This document shows positions 1 through 6,676 of a stretch of DNA of 11,549 nt, in pieces (the first letter of the stretch is position 1; each line of letters opens with the position of its first letter). A program made the position numbers and the translations under genes. Location: positions 1 to 11,549 of the forward strand of contig JPPB01000267.1 in the NCBI GenBank assembly GCA_001483205.1, written 5' to 3'. The notes beneath the pieces are model-generated. The model saw only the letters and a list, made by a program, of their open reading frames with translations, was not told the DNA's origin and searched no databases. This DNA is from an alpha proteobacterium 3107 (GTDB taxonomy: Bacteria > Pseudomonadota > Alphaproteobacteria > Rhodobacterales > Rhodobacteraceae).

Positions 1-974
1 TGGCGGAACTCAACGAGGGGCGCGGGATCGGCGGTCGTCCGGTCGAGCTGATAATGATCGACTCGGCCCTTGAGGCCCCGAACCCGGTCGAGACCGTCAT
101 TAACTCTCTGATCGAGATCAGGGCGATCGACGCCATCGTCGGTATGCACATCAGCGCCGTTCGCCAGAACCTCAGCAAGATCGTCCGGCAAAGGGTGCCC
201 TATGTCTATACGCCGCTCTATGAGGGCGGAGAGCGCACAAGGGGTATCTTTGCCATCGGCGACACGCCGGACCGCCAGCTTGGCCCGGCGCTGGAGTATT
301 TCCATCAGGAACGCAAAATCAGACGATGGGCGCTGATCGGGAATGATTATGTCTGGCCCCGGGCCTCTAACGACTACGCAAGGCGAAAACTAAAAGACCT
401 CGGCTCCGGGGTCGCGTTCGAGCGTTATCTGCCCTTTGGCGTTTCGGACATGCACTCCGTCGTTGCAGACCTGCGGCAAAGCGGGGCCGAGGCCGTGCTG
501 ATTTCTCTGGTCGGGCAGGATGCCGTTACCTTCAACCGCGCCTTCGGGGACACCCGGTCACACGAGAAAATGCTGCGGTTCTCGTGCGCGATGGAGGAAA
601 ACGGCCTGCTTGCGTCCGGGGCCGAAAATCTGATCGGGCTTTATTCCGCCGCATCCTATTTCGGGTCGATGAACACCGCAGCCAACAGCATCTTCAAGGA
701 AAAATACTATGGCATCCATGGCGAGCGCGCGCCGGTGCTGAATGCGCTGGGTCAATCCACCTATGAGGGCGTGCATTTCCTTGCCGGTCTGCTGGAAAAT
801 CATCAGGATGACTGGAGGCTGCACAACAGCCTGGTATCCCCGAATGTCCGATACAGAAGCATCCGGCGCGCGGATTCCGGCGGCGCACCGGGGACCGGGT
901 GCCCGATCTATCTGGCGCGGGCCAATGGTGTTCTGTTTGACATCCTGAAAAATCTATCAATATCAGATATTTGA
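1..974 (+). CDS. ABC transporter substrate-binding protein, AmiC/urea-amide type (5' end missing)
   Basis: A binding protein of the type 1 periplasmic fold, in the branch that includes the amide sensor AmiC and urea/short-chain amide binding proteins. The gene starts before the window: the open frame runs from base 3 without a stop, and the residues before the first ATG (base 54) read AELNEGRGIGGRPVELI, the usual early segment of this family (NxxGGIxGRPVEL). About 323 residues are visible; signal peptide and first strand are missing. Family motifs include YEGGE (219-233), IGNDYVWPRASN (336-371) and a LISLVGQDAV segment (about 495-524). The C-terminal YLARANGVLFDIL resembles the normal end of such proteins, so the 3' end looks complete. 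It lies 129 bases before the flotillin gene. It could be an alternative receptor for the transporter at 4064-9054 or, like AmiC, a ligand sensor; the sequence does not decide this. The class is fairly sure, the ligand is not known. Confidence 0.85.
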   Translation, partial: AELNEGRGIGGRPVELIMIDSALEAPNPVETVINSLIEIRAIDAIVGMHISAVRQNLSKIVRQRVPYVYTPLYEGGERTRGIFAIGDTPDRQLGPALEYFHQERKIRRWALIGNDYVWPRASNDYARRKLKDLGSGVAFERYLPFGVSDMHSVVADLRQSGAEAVLISLVGQDAVTFNRAFGDTRSHEKMLRFSCAMEENGLLASGAENLIGLYSAASYFGSMNTAANSIFKEKYYGIHGERAPVLNALGQSTYEGVHFLAGLLENHQDDWRLHNSLVSPNVRYRSIRRADSGGAPGTGCPIYLARANGVLFDILKNLSISDI

Positions 975-1010
975 AAACTATTTATTGAATCGGAAAACAA
1001 ATTACTTGAA

Positions 1011-1028
1011 AAGGAAATATTTTTCCTT
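1011..1028. repeat. Short inverted repeat in AT-rich gap
   Basis: AAGGAAA (1011-1017) is followed after TATT by its reverse complement TTTCCTT (1022-1028), giving a 7-bp stem with a 4-base loop. It is AT-rich and lacks a following T run, so it is a poor terminator; an operator or chance are both possible. Confidence 0.3.
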
Positions 1029-1088
1029 CACGCTCTGACCGAACATTCGGGTCACGCAGGGCGCGGCCCGAAAACACAGACAGAAACC

Positions 1089-1096
1089 GGGGAGGA
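1089..1096 (+). promoter_or_regulatory. Ribosome binding site for the TTG-started flotillin gene
   Basis: GGGGAGGA ends 7 bases before TTG at 1104. There is no in-frame ATG or GTG between the preceding stop (972-974) and 1104, so this strong Shine-Dalgarno sequence decides the start. Confidence 0.7.
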
Positions 1097-1103
1097 TCGC
1101 GCT

Positions 1104-2723
1104 TTGAACTGGATAATTCCTGTCATCGCGGCAATCGTCGCAGTGCTGACCAGCATCTGGTTCCTGCAAAGGTTTTACGCCAAGGCGACCCTCAATTCGG
1201 CGCTGGTCAGAACGGGTTTTGGTGGCAGGCGGGTCATTCTGAGCGGTGGCTGCATCCTGCTGCCGATCCTTCATCAGGTTCAGCGCGTGAACATGAGCGC
1301 CGTGTCGGTCGGGGTTGCCCGCACGGGCCGCGACGCCCTACTGACAGAGGACCAGATTCGCGCCGACATCGAGATGGAGTTCGAGTTTCAGGTTCTCCCG
1401 TCCGAAGAAGGCGTCGCCGCTGCTGCTCAGTCGCTTGGCAGGCGCATTGAGCGCGGCAGCGAGGGCATAGAGGAAATCGTCCGGGGCACTCTGGCTGCCG
1501 CCATGCAGAACGCGGCGGCCATGAAATCCCTCGCCGCCCTGCACAGCAACCGGGCGGACCTGACCGAAGAGGTGCAGAATGCAATCGCGTCAAAGGCTGA
1601 AAAACTTGGCCTCAGTCTGATCTCGGCCTCGATTCTGCGGATTGATCAAAGTGACCTGTCCCGGTTCGATGAGCGCAATGCCTTTGACGCACAAGGGATG
1701 CGCCGACATGCGGAGCTGATCTCGGAGCAACGCCGCGAGCGTGTTCGCATTGAAAACGAAACCGAAATCGCCGTGCGCGAAAGCGGGCTGGCCAAGCATC
1801 AGAGACAGTTGGAAATCGAACGCACCGAACGGGAAGCGTCAATTGCCAGTCAGGAAACCATTGATCGTCTTGAGGCGGAAATGCAGGCTAGGACGGAAAA
1901 GGCGAAATCGGGGGCCGGGCTTGAGGCCGAACGGGCGCGCATTGAGGCCGAGCAGAAGATCAAGGCGACGCAGGTTGCCAGTGATGAAGAGCTTCGCCGC
2001 GCGGAAATGGCCGCCATTCTCGGCCTTGAAGAGGCAAGAATCAAGAACGACGCGCATCTGGCAAGGCTTCGGATCGCGGAATGCAAGACTCAGGCCGCCG
2101 AGGAAGCGGCGCGCGCAGAGGTTATTCTGGCCGCCGAGGACGTGCAGGCCAAGAAAGACCTGGCCATCGCCCGTCGCGAACATGAAACGGCGCAGGTGCG
2201 GCTGCGCAAAGAGCTGGAGCTGAGCGGCCTCCGGGTCAGGAGCGACGCGGAAACCCTTGCCACAAAGACCAGAGCCGAAGCAGAGGCGAAAGAAAAGCTC
2301 GCACAGGCGGAACTGGCAAGGGCGGAAGCCGAGGCCAAGGCCCGCGCGGCGATGATCACGGCTGAGAACTCCATGAACCCGACGCTTATGGCGATGCGGC
2401 TGGAAGAGCACCGCCTTGACCGGATGCCGGAAATAATGACGCAGATGATGAAACCCGTCGAGAAGATCGATTCAATCAGGATCAACCAGATCGGCGGGAT
2501 CGGCGGGGGCAAGACCGGCAATGGCACCGTCGGGGCCGACAGTGCTTTTGGATCGGCGATGGAGCAAATTCTGGGGATGGCCGTGCGTCTGCCCGCCATG
2601 AAGAAGATGGGCGAGGAAATCGGCATTGACTTTGATGCCAATCTTGCCGGGCGCACCGCCGATTATGCCAACCGTCTGAGGGCAAAGGATAAGGCAGAGG
2701 ATCCCGGGGACCAGAAGAAATAA
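1104..2723 (+). CDS. YqiK-type flotillin, SPFH/band 7 membrane scaffold protein
   Basis: A 539-residue flotillin-like protein. Residues about 3-20 form one N-terminal membrane helix. The next segment (about 30-64: ALVRTGFGG, VILSGGCILLPILH, VNMSAVSV) closely follows E. coli YqiK from memory, and the SPFH domain runs to about 195 (ending near NAFDAQG). Residues about 205-425 are a long Glu/Ala/Arg-rich helical stretch expected to form the flotillin coiled coil. The C-terminal part has PVEKIDSIRI (451-460), a glycine-rich turn (464-474) and a short helical tail, as in YqiK; the length is also close to YqiK (about 553). Flotillins assemble into large membrane rings or cages that organise membrane domains. 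The start is TTG, chosen by a strong Shine-Dalgarno sequence. The gene sits between two binding-protein genes of an amide-type transporter, which suggests, without proof, that it organises or stabilises that system. Family assignment is firm; the partner is unknown. Confidence 0.9.
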   Translation: MNWIIPVIAAIVAVLTSIWFLQRFYAKATLNSALVRTGFGGRRVILSGGCILLPILHQVQRVNMSAVSVGVARTGRDALLTEDQIRADIEMEFEFQVLPSEEGVAAAAQSLGRRIERGSEGIEEIVRGTLAAAMQNAAAMKSLAALHSNRADLTEEVQNAIASKAEKLGLSLISASILRIDQSDLSRFDERNAFDAQGMRRHAELISEQRRERVRIENETEIAVRESGLAKHQRQLEIERTEREASIASQETIDRLEAEMQARTEKAKSGAGLEAERARIEAEQKIKATQVASDEELRRAEMAAILGLEEARIKNDAHLARLRIAECKTQAAEEAARAEVILAAEDVQAKKDLAIARREHETAQVRLRKELELSGLRVRSDAETLATKTRAEAEAKEKLAQAELARAEAEAKARAAMITAENSMNPTLMAMRLEEHRLDRMPEIMTQMMKPVEKIDSIRINQIGGIGGGKTGNGTVGADSAFGSAMEQILGMAVRLPAMKKMGEEIGIDFDANLAGRTADYANRLRAKDKAEDPGDQKK

Positions 2724-2763
2724 AGGCACGATGATCAACAAATGTGGCCGCGAGGCTACTAGT

Positions 2764-2769
2764 GGAGGA
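2764..2769 (+). promoter_or_regulatory. Ribosome binding site for the second binding-protein gene
   Basis: GGAGGA lies 8 bases before ATG 2778. The gap 2724-2777 after the flotillin stop otherwise shows no hairpin or terminator, which supports co-transcription. Confidence 0.6.
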
Positions 2770-2777
2770 CAAGAAAG

Positions 2778-3998
2778 ATGACACTGAACAGACGCAAATT
2801 CCTGACCACCAGCGCCGCATTGGGCGGGGCTCTGATGATGCCGCAGACAGCGATTGCGGCGGATACCATCCGGCTGGGGTCGGTGCTTGATATGTCCGGC
2901 CCGTTCGATGCCTATGGCAAGCCGATGAACATCGCGCTGAATCTGGCGGTCGCCGGGATCAATGACGGCGGCGGGCTGTTGGGCAAACAGGTCGAAGTGG
3001 TCTCTTATGACACCCAGTCGGACATGGCGCTTTATACCCAATACGGGCAGCAACTGACCCGTCAGGACAAGGTTGATGTCGTGCATGGCGGTATCCTGTC
3101 GGCATCCCGCGAGGCCATTCGCCAGATCATGCGCAAGACCGGGACGCTCTACTTCTACAACGTGCTGTATGAGGGCGGCGTCTGCGACCGCAATATCTTC
3201 ATCAACGGGGTCACGCCAGCGCAGCAGGTCGAGGCGCTGGTCCCCTATGCCATGGGCAAATCCGGCCCGAAGGTCTACATCCTTGCCGCTGACTATAACT
3301 ATGGTCAGATCATGGCGAAGTGGATTCAGAAATTCGTCGCCGACAATGGCGGTGAGACGGTCAGTGTGGACTTCTTCCCGCTTGATGTTTCCGATTTCGG
3401 GTCAACAATCGCCAGGATTCAGACCGTCGGCCCCGATCTTGTCATCGCGCCACTGGTCGGTGGCGCGCATCTGTCCTTCTTCCGTCAATGGGCCGCCGCC
3501 GGAATGAAAAGCAGAATCCCGCTGGCGTCGCCGACAATGGGGGTTGGCAATGAGCACAAGGTGCTGACGCCCGAGGAAGGCAACGGCATCATGGTTGCCT
3601 ACAACTACAGCCAGGAACTCGATTCGCCCGCAAACAACGCCTTCAGGAAAGCCTGGGCCGACGCCAATGACGGCGATCAGAGTATGCACGAAATTGCCGT
3701 CTCGCAATATCATGGGGTGCTGACCTGGGCCGCCGGGGTCGAAAAGGCGGGCACTCTGGACAGGCAGGCCGTAATTGAAGCGCTTGAGACGGGTATCTCT
3801 ATCGACGGTCCCGGCGGCAAGGTCACCGTCGATCCGAAAACCCATCACGCCATTCTGGATGTCCACATCATGGAAATTCAGGATCAGGGGATGAGGGTGA
3901 TCGAAACCCTGCCGCAGCGTCAGCCAATCGATACCCAGGCGGTTTGCGACCTTGCGGCCAACCCGGACGACAACACCCAATACGAGATCAAAATCTGA
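2778..3998 (+). CDS. ABC transporter substrate-binding protein, urea/amide-branched-chain type, Tat-like signal
   Basis: A 406-residue periplasmic receptor for the transporter encoded directly downstream. The N-terminus NRRKFLTTSAA followed by a hydrophobic stretch and AIA-A (cleavage likely after residue 27) looks like a twin-arginine signal peptide. The mature part starts DTIRLGSVLDMSGPF, the normal first strand of Liv/urea/amide binding proteins. YEGGVCDR (131-138) and AADYNYGQ (170-177) are marks of the urea/amide-type branch; a parallel YEGGE and IGNDY pair occurs in the first binding protein of the window. The C-terminal region (PGGKVTVDPKTHH, then HIMEIQ) is the usual closing segment. 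Length is normal. The start has a good Shine-Dalgarno sequence. It precedes the permease gene by 65 bases and so is the likely main receptor. The ligand cannot be read from the sequence; a short-chain amide is favoured by the downstream amidase. Confidence 0.9.
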   Translation: MTLNRRKFLTTSAALGGALMMPQTAIAADTIRLGSVLDMSGPFDAYGKPMNIALNLAVAGINDGGGLLGKQVEVVSYDTQSDMALYTQYGQQLTRQDKVDVVHGGILSASREAIRQIMRKTGTLYFYNVLYEGGVCDRNIFINGVTPAQQVEALVPYAMGKSGPKVYILAADYNYGQIMAKWIQKFVADNGGETVSVDFFPLDVSDFGSTIARIQTVGPDLVIAPLVGGAHLSFFRQWAAAGMKSRIPLASPTMGVGNEHKVLTPEEGNGIMVAYNYSQELDSPANNAFRKAWADANDGDQSMHEIAVSQYHGVLTWAAGVEKAGTLDRQAVIEALETGISIDGPGGKVTVDPKTHHAILDVHIMEIQDQGMRVIETLPQRQPIDTQAVCDLAANPDDNTQYEIKI

Positions 3999-4027
3999 TC
4001 TTCCGGCAGCCGGGACCGCACAGGCGG

Positions 4028-4042
4028 CGCGCATGACGCGCG
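4028..4042 (+). repeat. Small GC hairpin between binding-protein and permease genes
   Basis: CGCGC (4028-4032), loop ATGAC, GCGCG (4038-4042) gives a 5-bp GC stem without a following T run. Such stems after binding-protein genes often stabilise the upstream message or lower downstream expression; here it is short and may be chance. Confidence 0.2.
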
Positions 4043-4063
4043 GGGCAGACCCTGAATGAGCGA

Positions 4064-4930
4064 ATGGACCTGTTCTTCGTCATACTGGTGGAAATCCTTT
4101 ATGCCATCGCCTCTCTGGCCCTGATAAGCGCCGGGTTGGCAGTGGTGTTCGGCATGATGAAGGTCATCAACCTTGCCCATGGCGAGTTCATCATGCTGGG
4201 GGGCTATACCACCATCACCGCGGTCAATCTGGGGGTCAATGTGTTCATCGCGATGCTGATCATCGCGCCGCTTGTTGTCGGCCTTATCGGGCTGCTTATT
4301 GAGCGGCTTATCATTCGCCATCTCTATGGTCGCCTTGTTGACACGATGCTCGCCACCTGGGGCCTCAGCCTGTTTCTGGTCGGCATGGTGACGATGATTT
4401 TCGGCAACACCACCACCAGCATCACGACACCGATCAGCGGCTTTGCCGTCGGCGGCTATCAGGTCAACGGTTACAATTTCTTCATCATCTTCATCGCATC
4501 GGTGATCCTGACCGGCATGTATGCGGTGCTGACGACCACCCGGTTCGGGCTGATTGCGCGCGGTGCCATGCAGCGGCCCGATATTGCGGCGGCACTGGGC
4601 TATAGCCCGGATCGGATTTACATGGCGACATTCTTTTGCGGCTCGGCGTTGTCCGGTCTGGCCGGGGCGGTTCTTGCGCCTCTGGTCGGTCTGGTGCCAA
4701 CATCGGGTGCCGCTTATATCGCAAAGGCGTTCATCACCGTCATCGCCGGGGGGCCGTCGCTGATTGTCGGCCTGATCAGCAGCTCTTCCCTGTTCGGCCT
4801 TGTCAATCAGGTGTTCACATTCGCTGTTTCCCCGGTTTTCGGCGAAGTCGCCCTGCTGGTCGCCGCCGTCATCCTGCTGCGCCTTCTGCCGCAGGGAGTG
4901 ACGGGCCGGTTCTTCAAGGGCAGGATGTGA
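4064..4930 (+). CDS. ABC transporter permease, LivH/UrtB type
   Basis: A 288-residue inner-membrane permease of the hydrophobic amino acid/urea/amide transporter family, forming the channel with the LivM-type partner. It is almost wholly hydrophobic, with about eight membrane spans expected. The family signature VINLAHGEFIMLGGY (34-48) is present, as is the cytoplasmic coupling segment that contacts the ATPases (GAMQRPDIAAALGY through SALSGLAGAVLAP, about 167-207). The C-terminus LLRLLPQGVTGRFFKG resembles the usual LP-G-GLFG ending. ATG 4064 is chosen because an in-frame stop lies at 4034-4036 and no ATG, GTG or TTG start falls between; the Shine-Dalgarno sequence is weak. The ATG at 4056 is in another frame. 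The stop codon shares one base with the next start, indicating translational coupling. Confidence 0.92.
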   Translation: MDLFFVILVEILYAIASLALISAGLAVVFGMMKVINLAHGEFIMLGGYTTITAVNLGVNVFIAMLIIAPLVVGLIGLLIERLIIRHLYGRLVDTMLATWGLSLFLVGMVTMIFGNTTTSITTPISGFAVGGYQVNGYNFFIIFIASVILTGMYAVLTTTRFGLIARGAMQRPDIAAALGYSPDRIYMATFFCGSALSGLAGAVLAPLVGLVPTSGAAYIAKAFITVIAGGPSLIVGLISSSSLFGLVNQVFTFAVSPVFGEVALLVAAVILLRLLPQGVTGRFFKGRM

Positions 4931-5967
4931 TGACCGGCCTGTGGCGAAAGCAGGATTTGCCTGTCCTTGTCATCGCCCTGATCGGTATCTGGTTGCTGCC
5001 GTTCATCATCAGCACCTACACGCTGACGGTTCTGATGGTCTACGGAATGCTGGGGCTGAGCCTTGGCCTGATTTGGGGCTTTGGCGGCATCTTATGTTTC
5101 GGGCAAGCCGCCTTTTTCGGTCTGGGCGCATATACCTACGCCATTGCCGCCATCAATACCGGCGAAAGCACCGCGCCGATGCTGTTGGCAATCATCGTGC
5201 CCGCCGCCTTTGCCGCCCTTCTGGGGGCAATGATCTTTTACGGCCAACTGACCGACGTTTACCTTGGCGTCATCACCCTTGTCGTCACCCTGATCCTGTT
5301 CAGGCTGATGAACTCGACGGCTGGCCCCCAATATGTGATCGGCAACGCCAGATTGGGCGGGTTCAACGGCATTCCCGGCTTTCACACCCTGAACATTCCC
5401 GGTCAGCCCGACAGGTTCATCTGGGGGGATGGCCTCTATCACGTCTGTGCATTTGCCCTGTTGATCGTATTCTTTTTCGTCACCTGGCTTTTGCGGACAT
5501 CCTTCGGGCGCATCGCGGTCGGCATTCGTGAAAACGAAACCCGCATTTCACTCATGGGTTATGATGTGCGAGCGCGGAAAACCATTCTGTTTTCCATCGG
5601 CGCGGCAATCGCCGGGCTGGCGGGCGCGCTGTTTGCGAACTGGGGCGAGATCGTCACGCCGGGCCTGTTCAGCCTCGGCCAGTCGGCAGAGATCATCATC
5701 TGGTGCATCGTCGGTGGTCTGGGCACCCGCTTCGGCCCGATCATCGGGGCCGCCGGACTTGCCTATCTCAAGTTTCTGCTTGGCCAACAGGCGGTGATCG
5801 ACAATGCGATCATCATGGGCCTTATCCTTGTTGTCTTTGTTCTGTTCCTGCCCAAAGGGGTGGTGCCCGCCGTCGTCAGCCTGTGGCATTCGGTCTTCGG
5901 ACGCCGGGCCGCCCGCCGGAAAACCCGTCAGCGCCGCGCAAGAACCGGGTGGACGCCCCATGCCTGA
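4930..5967 (+). CDS. ABC transporter permease, LivM/UrtC type
   Basis: A 345-residue second permease of the same transporter. The family signature WGFGGILCFGQAAFFGLGAY (49-68) is complete. The coupling region GIRENETRISLMGYDVRARK, then AAIAGLAGALFA and IVGGLGTRFGPIIGA, is typical of LivM. The open frame extends upstream to 4636, but the extension is not LivM-like and overlaps the previous permease in another frame; ATG 4930, overlapping the previous TGA by one base, gives the normal N-terminus. The C-terminus carries a basic tail (RRAARRKTRQRRAR) that probably lies in the cytoplasm. Its last 8 bases overlap the start of the ATPase gene, so the two are probably translated together. Confidence 0.92.
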   Translation: MTGLWRKQDLPVLVIALIGIWLLPFIISTYTLTVLMVYGMLGLSLGLIWGFGGILCFGQAAFFGLGAYTYAIAAINTGESTAPMLLAIIVPAAFAALLGAMIFYGQLTDVYLGVITLVVTLILFRLMNSTAGPQYVIGNARLGGFNGIPGFHTLNIPGQPDRFIWGDGLYHVCAFALLIVFFFVTWLLRTSFGRIAVGIRENETRISLMGYDVRARKTILFSIGAAIAGLAGALFANWGEIVTPGLFSLGQSAEIIIWCIVGGLGTRFGPIIGAAGLAYLKFLLGQQAVIDNAIIMGLILVVFVLFLPKGVVPAVVSLWHSVFGRRAARRKTRQRRARTGWTPHA

Positions 5968-6676
5968 AACGGTTCTTGAAACAATCGGGCTGACCATGCG
6001 ATTCGGCGGTGTCGTTGCCGCCGACAACGTGAATTTCAAACTCGGGGCCGGAGAGCTGAGATGTCTGATCGGTCCCAACGGGGCCGGAAAATCCACGTTC
6101 TTCAAATGCGTTACCGGCCTTCACCCCCCGACCGGGGGTCAGATATTCATGCGCGGCGAGGAAACCACCGGATGGCACCCCCATCAGATTGCCGCCCTTG
6201 GTGTCGGCATCAAGACACAGGTGCCCAACCTGCTCGACGGGTTGAGCGTGTTCGAGAACATATGGATGGCGGCGCGGCGGTTTCACCCGGCGGCAGAGGC
6301 GGCTGACCGGGCGCGGGACATCATCGACCGGCTGGCCCTGTCATCCATCGCCAAAGCTGCCCCCGGACAGCTTGCCCACGGAGAGCGTCAGCGCATTGAG
6401 CTGGGCCTGGTTGCCGTTGCCGACCCGTGGCTGGTTCTGCTGGACGAACCCGCGGCAGGCATGTCGGCAGAGGACATCGACCGGATGTCCGGGATCATCC
6501 GCGACATGACCCGAACCGCCGCCGTCATCATCGTCGAACATGACATGCAGTTCATCCGCTCTGTCGCATCAACCGTGACCGTGTTCCATCAGGGCGCGGT
6601 GCTGATGGAGGATCATGTGGATCGTGTCATGTCGGACTCGGTGGTGCGCAACGTCTATCTGGGCAAGACGGCATGA
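5960..6676 (+). CDS. ABC transporter ATP-binding protein, LivG/UrtD type
   Basis: A 238-residue cytoplasmic ATPase that pairs with the next ATPase to power the transporter. Walker A is GPNGAGKST (38-46), the ABC signature region is LAHGERQ (138-144), Walker B is LVLLDEP (158-164) and the switch histidine is H194 in VEHDM. The signature LAHGERQRIE followed by DEPAAGMS is nearer to the urea-type (UrtD: LSHGxxQ, DEPxAGM) than to classical LivG, which fits an amide or urea-like substrate. The open frame extends further upstream to 5804, but ATG 5960 gives the normal N-terminus; the upstream part lies inside the permease gene in another frame. The gene ends in ATGA, overlapping the next start by four bases. 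Length is normal. Confidence 0.92.
   Translation: MPETVLETIGLTMRFGGVVAADNVNFKLGAGELRCLIGPNGAGKSTFFKCVTGLHPPTGGQIFMRGEETTGWHPHQIAALGVGIKTQVPNLLDGLSVFENIWMAARRFHPAAEAADRARDIIDRLALSSIAKAAPGQLAHGERQRIELGLVAVADPWLVLLDEPAAGMSAEDIDRMSGIIRDMTRTAAVIIVEHDMQFIRSVASTVTVFHQGAVLMEDHVDRVMSDSVVRNVYLGKTA

Larger units (their letters stand above)
975..1103 (+). promoter_or_regulatory. AT-rich intergenic region, possible promoter/operator zone
   Basis: The first half of this gap (about 975-1028) is clearly AT-rich, in sharp contrast to the GC-rich genes on both sides. It holds the inverted repeat at 1011-1028. TTGAAA occurs at 971-976 and 1006-1011, but neither has a good -10 box at the usual spacing, so no promoter is called. 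No GC-rich hairpin followed by a T run is present, so the upstream gene may read through into the flotillin gene. It is the most likely place in the window for an internal promoter or regulator site; this is inference from composition. Confidence 0.35.

Noticed and set aside
971..1030. Sigma-70 promoter from TTGAAA at 971-976 or 1006-1011
   Set aside because: No acceptable -10 sequence at 16-18 bases from either element.
1839..2656. Minus-strand open frames opposite the flotillin coiled coil
   Set aside because: They are low-complexity complements of Glu/Ala-rich codons, without signs of a real protein.
4636..4929. N-terminal extension of the LivM-type permease (443 residues)
   Set aside because: The extra residues are the other-frame reading of the preceding permease gene; ATG 4930 gives the family's normal start.
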